In this document: piece by piece, positions 17,847-24,969 of the stretch | Layout: the number at the start of each line of letters is the position of its first letter | How positions within the stretch are numbered: the first letter of the stretch is position 1 | NCBI GenBank assembly: GCA_013288685.1 | Contig: JABDBM010000025.1 | Coordinates: forward strand, 1-46,724 | DNA from: Bacteroidota bacterium | GTDB taxonomy: Bacteria; Bacteroidota; Bacteroidia; Sphingobacteriales; Sphingobacteriaceae | Length of the DNA stretch: 46,724 bases | Reading direction: 5' to 3' | The notes under the pieces: model-generated | Seen by the model: only the letters and a program-made list of their open reading frames with translations | What the model was told of the DNA's origin: nothing | Databases searched by the model: none | Made by a program: the position numbers and the translations under genes

Positions 17847-17854
17847 TACCTTTG
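17847..17854 (+). promoter_or_regulatory. -7 promoter element (TACCTTTG) of the multiheme cytochrome gene
   Basis: TACCTTTG fits TAnnTTTG and lies 14 bases before the chosen ATG at 17869. It also argues against the longer frame beginning at TTG 17833, which would start upstream of the box. Confidence 0.5.
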
Positions 17855-17868
17855 TCCGCAGTTTAATT

Positions 17869-19089
17869 ATGAGAAAAAGAAAATACACACGTTTTGCAAT
17901 AGTGTTCCTCATTCCGCTGGCATTTGTTATATCACAATGTTTTGATAAAAACAAGGCGGCCGACCCAAGGGGCGCGGCCTACGCCGGTTCGGCATCCTGT
18001 TTAAAATGCCACAAAAACGTGGAACAAAATTATCTGCACTCGGCGCATTATTTAACCAGCCGGGCGGCTGCGTCTAATACCATGCATGGGAGTTTCGTTA
18101 AGGATTCAAACCAGGTTATCTTAAACGACAGCCTGAAAATAGTGATGGAGAAGCATGGCGACAGTCTATACCAGGCCGGTTACATCCATAATAAACTAAA
18201 CAAAAAACGCCCTTTTGACATCACTTTCGGCAGCAACCGGGGCGAAACGTTTTTATCGTGGGTGGGCAATGAGGTTCATCAATTGCCTGTTACCTATTAT
18301 ATCAGTTTGCATCAATGGGCCAATAGTCCGGGCTATAGTACGGATTCGGCTAATTTTAGCAGAGTGCTTAGCGCCCGGTGTTTTGAATGCCATAGCTCGT
18401 TTATCAAAAGCATCTCTGCTGAAAACGGTTCGCCTGATCAGTTGGATAAATCTTCCTTGATTTTAGGTATCGACTGCGAGCGTTGCCACGGGCCTGCTGC
18501 TGAGCATGTGGATTTTCAAACCAAAAACCCCGATGTAAAGGAAGCCAAATATATTGTCAAAATAAGCACCTTATCAAGGGTAAGGCGGATGGATCTGTGT
18601 TCCGTATGTCATGCAGGCAATAGCAACGTAATGACTAAATCCACGTTCGATTTTAAACCCGGCGATACCCTGGCCAATTTTACCAGCGGCGAGAAATTCC
18701 ACCGGGCGCAGGACGTTACCAAAATGGATGTGCATGGCAACCAGGTTAAGCTGTTGACCAGCAGCCTCTGCTATATGGAAAGCAATATAGAATGCACCAC
18801 CTGCCACAGCTTGCACGATACTAAAGTTAAAACAGTGCAAACCTACTCCCAATATTGCACCAACTGCCATAGCGAAGCCAAACATAACTTTTGTAAAATG
18901 GCGGCTCAAATAGGCCCCGCCATAACCAGCAATTGTATTGATTGCCACATGCCGCTAAAAGCATCAAATGCTATAGTAATTGTTGGGGGCAAGCAAACAG
19001 CGCCGCCATTTTTGGCAAGGATGCATAGGATTGCGGTTTATCCGGAGGAAACGGAGAAGGTTAGGGAGTGGTTTAAGGCTGCTAAATAA
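17869..19089 (+). CDS. Seven-heme c-type cytochrome, probable lipoprotein
   Basis: This 406-residue protein starts at ATG 17869, which begins a short basic-hydrophobic signal with Cys at residue 24 ('FVISQC'), a possible lipidation site. Seven CxxCH heme sites are at residues 44, 171, 203, 244, 309, 330 and 356 (CLKCH, CFECH, CERCH, CSVCH, CTTCH, CTNCH, CIDCH). Extra His residues such as 'HSAHYLTS', 'MHGSF' and 'CHGPAAEHVDF' could supply distal ligands, as in the cytochrome c554/multiheme electron-transfer group. It should act in the periplasm or at the outer membrane as an electron carrier or a reductase. No partner oxidoreductase adjoins it, and the flanking genes encode 2H phosphoesterases. 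Confidence 0.92.
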   Translation: MRKRKYTRFAIVFLIPLAFVISQCFDKNKAADPRGAAYAGSASCLKCHKNVEQNYLHSAHYLTSRAAASNTMHGSFVKDSNQVILNDSLKIVMEKHGDSLYQAGYIHNKLNKKRPFDITFGSNRGETFLSWVGNEVHQLPVTYYISLHQWANSPGYSTDSANFSRVLSARCFECHSSFIKSISAENGSPDQLDKSSLILGIDCERCHGPAAEHVDFQTKNPDVKEAKYIVKISTLSRVRRMDLCSVCHAGNSNVMTKSTFDFKPGDTLANFTSGEKFHRAQDVTKMDVHGNQVKLLTSSLCYMESNIECTTCHSLHDTKVKTVQTYSQYCTNCHSEAKHNFCKMAAQIGPAITSNCIDCHMPLKASNAIVIVGGKQTAPPFLARMHRIAVYPEETEKVREWFKAAK

Positions 19090-19186
19090 ATACCGTGGCT
19101 TTTACACCCTGCTATCAAATCATTTTAAAATACATTTGCAAATACTAAAAAAATTAGCAATACTTGTATTAATAAATGAAAGGGCA

Positions 19187-19813
19187 ATGACCGGCTACCA
19201 CGACTATTTAATTGTACTTACCCCCGCGGAAAGTATCATAAGCGATGTTAAAGATTTAAAAAATTTTAGCGCTGCCATGATTGGCGATTTCGAAAGCCGG
19301 CATTCAAAAGCACATATCTCTGTGCAGTACTGGCCACGCAAAAAGCCCGAGTGGATTGACCCCTTGCTGCCGAAATTAGAAAGGGATTTGCAAACCTTAT
19401 CGCCGGTGGTATTGGATATTAATGGATTTGATTTTTTTGATGAACAATACAACCCTACTATTTACGCAAGGATTAACTATAACCTTTCGGTTGAGGCCTG
19501 GTTTAAGCAATTGAGAAAATATTTCAACAAATCTGACGCCATACCGCATATCACCATTGTAAAAAGTATTCCCAACACAACTTTCAATAAATTATGGCCG
19601 CACTTTAAAAACCGGGAATGGAACCGGCAAATGAAGATAGATAAGCTTACTATTCTGCGCAGGGAAACTATCGGCAGCGAGAATAACTACGAAGTATTCA
19701 AAGAAATTCCGTTTAACCCACGTTTAGACTTTTATGCTTTTACCAATGCGAAGCTAAAAGCGCAAACTACGCCGATTAAGACCGTTAGCACACAGCAGTT
19801 TAGCCTTTTTTAA
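19187..19813 (+). CDS. 2'-5' RNA ligase / 2H phosphoesterase family protein (copy 2)
   Basis: This 208-residue protein starts at ATG 19187, after GAAAGG. The frame runs back into the cytochrome gene, but that extension is out-of-frame cytochrome sequence. The first catalytic motif is H43-I-S45 ('KAHISVQYW'), and the second is H121-I-T123 ('IPHITIVKSIP'). It parallels copy 1 along its length and has a C-terminal tail of about 25 extra residues ending 'TQQFSLF', which resembles a sliding-clamp binding QxxFxLF-like end. Role in RNA end processing is inferred from the superfamily. The SRP RNA gene follows 43 bases on. Confidence 0.88.
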   Translation: MTGYHDYLIVLTPAESIISDVKDLKNFSAAMIGDFESRHSKAHISVQYWPRKKPEWIDPLLPKLERDLQTLSPVVLDINGFDFFDEQYNPTIYARINYNLSVEAWFKQLRKYFNKSDAIPHITIVKSIPNTTFNKLWPHFKNREWNRQMKIDKLTILRRETIGSENNYEVFKEIPFNPRLDFYAFTNAKLKAQTTPIKTVSTQQFSLF

Positions 19814-19844
19814 CAATTTTTTAACCCAAAACGGATGTTTTTCC

Positions 19845-19852
19845 TATATTTG
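19845..19852 (+). promoter_or_regulatory. -7 promoter element (TATATTTG) of the SRP RNA
   Basis: TATATTTG fits TAnnTTTG exactly and ends 4 bases before the predicted 5' end of the SRP RNA. That is the expected distance to a transcription start. Confidence 0.7.
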
Positions 19853-19856
19853 TGCC

Positions 19857-19953
19857 GGGGTAAGTCTTTTACGGCCAGCTCCTCTTGAACTCCCCCAGGG
19901 TGGGAACGCAGCAAGGGTAGAGAGTTGAGCGGCGCGATAGAAGTAGCTTACCC
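19857..19953 (+). ncRNA. ffs: Signal recognition particle RNA, small bacterial type (4.5S)
   Basis: The closing stem is GGGGTAAG (19857) with CTTACCC (19947-19953). The conserved domain IV hairpin is seen in 'cccagggtgggaacgcagc' and 'aagggtagag', including the GGAA-type tetraloop and the asymmetric A-rich loop that Ffh binds. The length of about 97 bases suits the short bacterial form. Seven T residues follow directly (19954-19960), so the closing stem doubles as a rho-independent terminator. The RNA partners with Ffh and FtsY to target membrane and secreted proteins. Confidence 0.93.
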
Positions 19954-19968
19954 TTTTTTTATTTTTTC

Positions 19969-20080
19969 GCAGGACTTCATCCTGCGCTTATGGATTTCGC
20001 CCTTTCAGGGCTTCTTTAATATCATCCACTAACATTCGTTGCCAACATCTGACGTTTTATTCGCCGCCACCAAACGTCAG
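19969..20080. repeat. Cluster of small hairpins after the SRP RNA
   Basis: Three perfect palindromes follow one another: gcagga/tcctgc (19969-19985), gccct/agggc (19999-20011) and ctgacgttt/aaacgtcag (20049-20057 with 20072-20080). No frame here is convincing. The cluster looks like debris of a palindromic or REP-like element. Confidence 0.6.
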
Positions 20081-20127
20081 TTTGGGTTGAAAAAAATCAA
20101 CAATAATGAAACGAATTGAATACAGCA

Positions 20128-20176
20128 GCCCTGAACGGGCGTTACCCGTTAGCGACGGGTAACCCCCGTTCAGGGC
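20128..20176. repeat. Near-perfect 49-base palindrome (cruciform-forming)
   Basis: Twelve outer base pairs (gccctgaacggg with cccgttcagggc), one C/C mismatch, then nine inner pairs (gttacccgt with acgggtaac) close a five-base loop TAGCG. It is the strongest palindrome of the window by stem quality. It has no T-tract and is not placed at a gene end, so it does not look like a plain terminator. Confidence 0.85.
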
Positions 20177-20220
20177 ACCATACAATTTAACCTGTTTAAT
20201 TTTTGTATGATTAAATTCAC

Positions 20221-20257
20221 CAATAAAAAGGGCGGATACAATTCGCATCCACCCTTT
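20221..20257 (-). terminator. Rho-independent terminator of recQ
   Basis: An 11-pair stem (AAAGGG.GGAT with ATCC.CCCTTT, one G-T wobble on the minus strand) is followed by CCCTTTTTATTG on the minus strand. It lies 55 bases after the recQ stop. Confidence 0.75.
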
Positions 20258-20311
20258 CTATATTTTAAATCGCCAGACTTTCGACTAAAGACTCAGAACT
20301 GAAAACTCGAC

Positions 20312-22507
20312 TTAATTCCCCATTTCCGACAGGAATTTTATCCGCATCAGTTGTACTTCTTCGCGGGTATAATCGTCGTTGCCCAGTTCTGCAAGGGCAT
20401 CATCTATTGAGTCATTTTCAGCGGTTCTGAAGTAGTCAAATACTTCTTCCTGCTTGTCTTCATCAATCATCTCGTCGATGTAATAATTAAGATTAAGCTT
20501 GGTGCCCGAGTTTACGATGGTTTCCACCTCTTTCAATATTTCCTCATAGGTTAATCCTTTCGAAGCAGCAATATCATCCAGGTTCAAGTGACGGTCGATA
20601 TTTTGGATAATGAAAACTTTAAGGGCCGATTTATTGGCGGCGCTTTTAATCACCATGTCAATAGGGCGGTCAATATCGTTATCCTCTACATATTTTTGGA
20701 TCAAATCGGTAAACGGCTTACCAAATTTCAACGCCTTCCCTGCTCCTACACCCGATATTTGTTTCAATTCTTCGGTATTGATTGGATAATGCGTGCACAT
20801 TTCCTCGAGCGATGGATCCTGAAAAATAACAAACGGTGGCAAACCTTTTTGTTTGGCCAGTTTTTTACGCAGGTCCTTCAGCATTTGAAGCAATTCGGTA
20901 TCTAATGCCCCACCGCCTTGTTTAGGTCCGTCTTCGCTGTCGTCATCATCAGCAGCCTCAATAGGCCGGTTTAATAAAAAGCGGATGCTGTACGGGTTTT
21001 CGATAAATGAGTTGCCGGTTTTGGTTAAATGCAGCAAGCCATATTGATCAATATCCTTCGACAGGAAATTATTCAGCAATGCCTGCCGTAACAACGAATT
21101 CCATAGGTTGCGGCCATCTTCCTTGCCCGAGCCATAATAATCCAGCAAATCGTGCTCATAGTTCTTTATCTGGGCATTCTCCTCGCCCAACAATATACTG
21201 ATGATGTGGTGGTCATCAAATTTTTCACCTATTTGTTTAATCAGGCTTAATGCCTTGTGCAAATGCAGTTCGCCATCAAAATGCTCTTTGGGTCCGCTAC
21301 AGTTATCGCACATGCTGTTACAGCCGGCTTCGTTAAAATTCTCACCAAAATAATGAAGTAACTGTTTCCGTCTGCATACCGATGACTCGGCATAATCAAT
21401 AACTTCTTTCAATATTTGGGTACCAATTTCCCTTTCGGAAACCGGTTTATCCTTCATGAATTTTTGAAGTTTATCGATATCTTTTTCCGAATAGAAAGCC
21501 ACACACACACCTTCGCCCCCATCGCGGCCCGAGCGGCCGGTTTCCTGGTAATAACCTTCCATGCTCTTAGGCACATCATGGTGTATTACATACCTAACAT
21601 CGGGTTTGTCAATACCCATACCAAAGGCAATGGTAGCCACAATTACATCCACATCTTCCATCAGGAATTTATCCTGTGTATCGGCACGTACTTTTGGATC
21701 TAAGCCGGCATGATAAGGCAACGCTTTTACGCCGTTAAGGTTAAGCGCTTCGGCAACTTCTTCCACCTTTTTACGGCTCAAACAATACACAATGCCCGAT
21801 TTGCCCTGGTTTTGTTTTACAAATTTTACAATCTCCTTTATCACATTCCGTTTTGCCCGCACCTCGTAATACAAATTGGAGCGATTAAACGATGATTTAT
21901 AGATAGTGGCATTATTCATTTGCAGGTTTTTTTGAATATCCTGCTGAACTTTTGGAGTAGCCGTTGCCGTTAAAGCAATAATGGGTATATTTTCGCCGAT
22001 GTTGCTGATAACCTGGCGTATTTTACGGTATTCGGGGCGAAAATCGTGTCCCCATTCAGATATACAATGCGCTTCGTCAACCGCAACAAAAGATACCTGA
22101 TTAAGTCTTAAAAAATCAACATTTTCCTGCTTGGTAAGCGACTCGGGTGCTACGTATAGCAACTTGGTTTTACCGGCAAGTACATCCTCTTTAACTTTGG
22201 TTATTTCTGATTTTGTAAGCGATGAGTTCAAAAAATGTGCTATGCTGTCCGAGCCTCCAAAAGCCCTCAACTGGTCAACCTGGTTTTTCATCAAAGCGAT
22301 TAGGGGAGAAATAACAATCGCTGTACCTTCACTCATTAAAGCAGGTAATTGATAACACATGGATTTACCACCACCGGTAGGCATAATCACAAATGTGTCG
22401 TTACCCGCCAGTATATTCGTAATAATCGCTTCCTGTTCTCCCTTAAAGTTATCAAATCCAAAAAAATTCTGGAGGTTGTCAAAAAGTGATTTTTTTGTTT
22501 CTATCAT
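20312..22507 (-). CDS. recQ: ATP-dependent DNA helicase RecQ
   Basis: This 731-residue protein has Walker A 'MPTGGGKSMCYQ' (Lys48), DEAH box at residues 144-147 ('VAVDEAHCISEWGHDFRPEY'), motif III 'ALTATATPKVQ' and motif VI 'QETGRSGRDG'. The zinc-binding part is 'CRRKQLLHYFGENFNEAGCNSMCDNC'. A winged-helix domain and an HRDC domain ('LLQMLKDLRKKLAKQKGLPPFVIFQDPSLEEMC') follow. The roughly 130 residues after the HRDC domain are an acidic helical extension common in Bacteroidota RecQ. It unwinds DNA 3' to 5' in recombination and fork repair. Monocistronic, with its own terminator at 20221-20257. Confidence 0.96.
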   Translation of the reverse strand: MIETKKSLFDNLQNFFGFDNFKGEQEAIITNILAGNDTFVIMPTGGGKSMCYQLPALMSEGTAIVISPLIALMKNQVDQLRAFGGSDSIAHFLNSSLTKSEITKVKEDVLAGKTKLLYVAPESLTKQENVDFLRLNQVSFVAVDEAHCISEWGHDFRPEYRKIRQVISNIGENIPIIALTATATPKVQQDIQKNLQMNNATIYKSSFNRSNLYYEVRAKRNVIKEIVKFVKQNQGKSGIVYCLSRKKVEEVAEALNLNGVKALPYHAGLDPKVRADTQDKFLMEDVDVIVATIAFGMGIDKPDVRYVIHHDVPKSMEGYYQETGRSGRDGGEGVCVAFYSEKDIDKLQKFMKDKPVSEREIGTQILKEVIDYAESSVCRRKQLLHYFGENFNEAGCNSMCDNCSGPKEHFDGELHLHKALSLIKQIGEKFDDHHIISILLGEENAQIKNYEHDLLDYYGSGKEDGRNLWNSLLRQALLNNFLSKDIDQYGLLHLTKTGNSFIENPYSIRFLLNRPIEAADDDDSEDGPKQGGGALDTELLQMLKDLRKKLAKQKGLPPFVIFQDPSLEEMCTHYPINTEELKQISGVGAGKALKFGKPFTDLIQKYVEDNDIDRPIDMVIKSAANKSALKVFIIQNIDRHLNLDDIAASKGLTYEEILKEVETIVNSGTKLNLNYYIDEMIDEDKQEEVFDYFRTAENDSIDDALAELGNDDYTREEVQLMRIKFLSEMGN

Positions 22508-22749
22508 TATTTATGTATTCTTGAAATTGTATTAAAAGTTTAAAGTAACAAAATATTCTCAATAAACGATGGATTTACTTGAAAATTTTAAATAAAAATG
22601 ATTATTCCGTGAAAAACAATTTCTTTATTTATTCATTTAAATACAGGCTAATACAGGGGTCGTATTTATTTAATTTTATTTAATTCAATAATTGCAAATT
22701 ATTACACAAATTTACCCCGCATTTTACCCAATAAAATTGCTTAAAGTAC

Positions 22750-23835
22750 ATGAATAAAAACTATTATGTTATCATTATGGCCGGCGGCATCGGCAGCCGC
22801 TTCTGGCCCATCAGCAGAACATCCCATCCAAAACAATTTATTGATATTTTGGGCACCGGCAAAACACTGATCCAAAATACTTACGATCGTTTTTTAAAAA
22901 TATGCCCAAAAGAAAACATCTATGTTGTTACCAATGATATTTATACGGGATTGGTAAAAAAACAGTTACCGGACATGGCCGATCATCAAATACTTACCGA
23001 GCCTGTAATGCGCAACACGGCGCCTTGCGTAGCTTACGGCAGTTTTAAAATTGAAAGCCTAAACCCGGATGCGGCCATAGTTGTTGCTCCTTCAGATCAT
23101 TTGATACTGGACGAAGCTGCATTTTTAACCGCGATTGAAAAATCATTGCAAGTAGCATCGCAACATGATGCCCTAATAACTTTGGGTATAAAACCTTCGC
23201 GCCCCGATACAGGTTACGGATATATTCAGTATACCGAAAATGTGCTTAAAAATGATTTCCACAAGGTAAAAACCTTTACCGAAAAGCCAACGCTTGAAAT
23301 AGCGAAAACATTTTTGCAAAGCGGCGATTTTTTATGGAATGCAGGCATCTTTGTATGGTCGGCAAAGTCTATTGTAAAAGCATTTAACCATTACCTGCCC
23401 GAAATGCATGAATTGTTTGCCGATGCACGCGCGGTTTACAATACCGATGGCGAAAAGGCCCATATCCACAAGAGTTATACGCAATGTACCAACATCTCCA
23501 TTGACTACGGTATAATGGAAAAAGCCGACAATGTTTATGTATTGCCATCAGAATTCGGATGGTCGGATCTGGGCACCTGGGCATCCATCTACGATCTGGC
23601 CGAAAAAGACTATGTGGGCAATGCCGTTATCCCGTCCGAAAAGGTAATTATGTACGATTCCTCCAATTGCATGGTGAACGTACCAGGCGAAAAGCTGGTA
23701 ATTTTACAGGGCCTGCACGACTTTATTGTAGTTGAAGCCAATAACACCCTGCTGATATGTCCACGCGACCAGGAGCAAAACGTTAAAAAAGTTGTTGCGG
23801 ATGTGAAGCAGCAGTTTGGGACGAAGTATATTTAG
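22750..23835 (+). CDS. manC: Mannose-1-phosphate guanylyltransferase
   Basis: This 361-residue protein has the nucleotidyltransferase signature 'VIIMAGGIGSRFWPISRTSHPKQF' at residues 8-31. 'VVAPSDHLI', 'TLGIKPSRPDTGYGYIQY', the metal/sugar motif 'VKTFTEKPTLEIA' and 'GDFLWNAGIFVW' follow. The enzyme makes GDP-mannose from mannose-1-phosphate and GTP for polysaccharides and glycoproteins. It is the short, single-function form; the C-terminal mannose-6-phosphate isomerase domain of bifunctional enzymes is absent. It is transcribed away from recQ across a 242-base AT-rich gap and is convergent with rlmB. The gene name follows the family. Confidence 0.93.
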   Translation: MNKNYYVIIMAGGIGSRFWPISRTSHPKQFIDILGTGKTLIQNTYDRFLKICPKENIYVVTNDIYTGLVKKQLPDMADHQILTEPVMRNTAPCVAYGSFKIESLNPDAAIVVAPSDHLILDEAAFLTAIEKSLQVASQHDALITLGIKPSRPDTGYGYIQYTENVLKNDFHKVKTFTEKPTLEIAKTFLQSGDFLWNAGIFVWSAKSIVKAFNHYLPEMHELFADARAVYNTDGEKAHIHKSYTQCTNISIDYGIMEKADNVYVLPSEFGWSDLGTWASIYDLAEKDYVGNAVIPSEKVIMYDSSNCMVNVPGEKLVILQGLHDFIVVEANNTLLICPRDQEQNVKKVVADVKQQFGTKYI

Positions 23836-23840
23836 GGTTT

Positions 23841-23896
23841 AGAGATTAGAGGTTGGAGATTAGTGGTTAGTCTCTAATCTCTAATCTCCAATCACC
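23841..23896. repeat. Inverted repeat of 'gagattag' words between convergent genes
   Basis: The plus-strand left half holds three 'agattag' or 'ggttag' words, and the right half holds their inverses ('ctctaatctctaatctcc'). It begins 5 bases after the manC stop and runs into the last five codons and stop of rlmB. It probably serves as a hairpin terminator for both genes. Confidence 0.75.
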
Positions 23897-24654
23897 GATC
23901 GCTGCCTTATCGCCTCATACAAAATAACTCCGGTAGAAACCGAAACATTCAACGATTCAATCTCCCCAAACATAGGTATTTTGGCCAAATGGTCGGCAAT
24001 CCGGATGATTTCATTACGTATACCATCCTCTTCCGATCCCATAATAATTGCCGTTGGTGCGGTATAATCAGGTTTATAAATATCTTCTTTTGTTTTTTCG
24101 GTACAACAAACCAGTTGTAAACCCGATTCTTGCAGAAATTTTATGGTTTGCATAAAGTTATCATGCCGGCAAACCGGGATTTTAAATAACGCCCCGGCCG
24201 ATGTTTTAATGGCATCCGGAGTTACCTGGGCCGAGCCTTTTGCGGGTATTACAATGGCATGCACCCCGGCGCATTCAGCAGTACGGGCAATGGCACCCAT
24301 ATTGCGTACATCGGTAATAGAATCTAAAACCAAAATTAAAGGCACCTGGCCGTTTTCAAAAACCTGGGGGATAATATTTTCAATTTTTTGATAAACAATA
24401 GGCGATATAAAAGCTACAACTCCCTGGTGGTTCTTTTGCGTTAGGCGGTTAAGCTTTTCAACGGGCACCTGTTGGGCAGTTATTTGATATTCGTTTAGTA
24501 GTTCCTTTAGCTCAGCAAGCAAGCCACCGCCAATACCCCTTTGCAGGTATAGTGCTTCAATTTCTTTGCCCGAACGGATGGCTTCAACCACCGCGCGAAT
24601 ACCAAAAACCATTTGATTACTTTCGCGGGGAGCCGGCCTTGAATTATATGTCAT
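23881..24654 (-). CDS. rlmB: 23S rRNA (guanosine-2'-O)-methyltransferase RlmB (TrmH/SpoU family)
   Basis: This 257-residue protein starts at 24654 (MTYNSRPAPRE). A longer frame to 24678 is unlikely because it would begin within the promoter box at 24676-24683. The N-terminal substrate-binding domain starts 'NQMVFGIRAVVEAIRSGKEIEALYL'. The SPOUT knot motifs are 'LVLDSITDVRNMGAIARTAECAG' (motif 1), 'AIIMGSEEDGIRNEI' (motif 2) and 'LNVSVSTGVILYEAIRQR' (motif 3). It methylates G2251 (E. coli numbering) of 23S rRNA. The last codons are built from the intergenic repeat 23841-23896. Confidence 0.94.
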   Translation of the reverse strand: MTYNSRPAPRESNQMVFGIRAVVEAIRSGKEIEALYLQRGIGGGLLAELKELLNEYQITAQQVPVEKLNRLTQKNHQGVVAFISPIVYQKIENIIPQVFENGQVPLILVLDSITDVRNMGAIARTAECAGVHAIVIPAKGSAQVTPDAIKTSAGALFKIPVCRHDNFMQTIKFLQESGLQLVCCTEKTKEDIYKPDYTAPTAIIMGSEEDGIRNEIIRIADHLAKIPMFGEIESLNVSVSTGVILYEAIRQRSVIGD

Positions 24655-24675
24655 TTTTATAAATTTACAGAACCA

Positions 24676-24683
24676 CAAAAGTA
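24676..24683 (-). promoter_or_regulatory. -7 promoter element (TACTTTTG) of rlmB
   Basis: TACTTTTG on the minus strand fits TAnnTTTG and lies 21 bases before the ATG at 24654. It supports that start over the longer frame. Confidence 0.55.
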
Positions 24684-24956
24684 GCTATATTAATTGATTT
24701 CGCAGTTATTGAACCAATGCACTAATTTGGTAATTGTTTGCACTTAGTGTTGGCACGTTACAAGTAGTTAACATTTTCAAAGTTTATTCACATATATTTA
24801 AACAACTGACTATCAATATCGATTTAAAATTATCAACAATTTCTCAACATCTGATGTTGGGCGCAGGTATCTGTTAACCAATTTTTTTAAACGGTTTTTT
24901 TTATCTATATTGTGTAATTGTTGAATAAGAATTCTAAATGCCCGCCATCTTTTGTA

Positions 24957-24964
24957 TATTTTTG
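24957..24964 (+). promoter_or_regulatory. -7 promoter element (TATTTTTG) of dnaB
   Basis: TATTTTTG fits TAnnTTTG and ends 5 bases before the dnaB ATG at 24970, so the mRNA may be leaderless. The tract is T-rich, so a chance match is possible. Confidence 0.45.
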
Positions 24965-24969
24965 TTGCG

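Noticed and set aside
18980..19186. N-terminal extension of the second 2H phosphoesterase
   Set aside because: It overlaps the cytochrome gene in another frame and lacks likeness to the paralogue; ATG 19187 fits the family start.
20057..20248. 63-codon minus-strand frame near recQ
   Set aside because: It consists of palindromes and the recQ terminator; no coding character.
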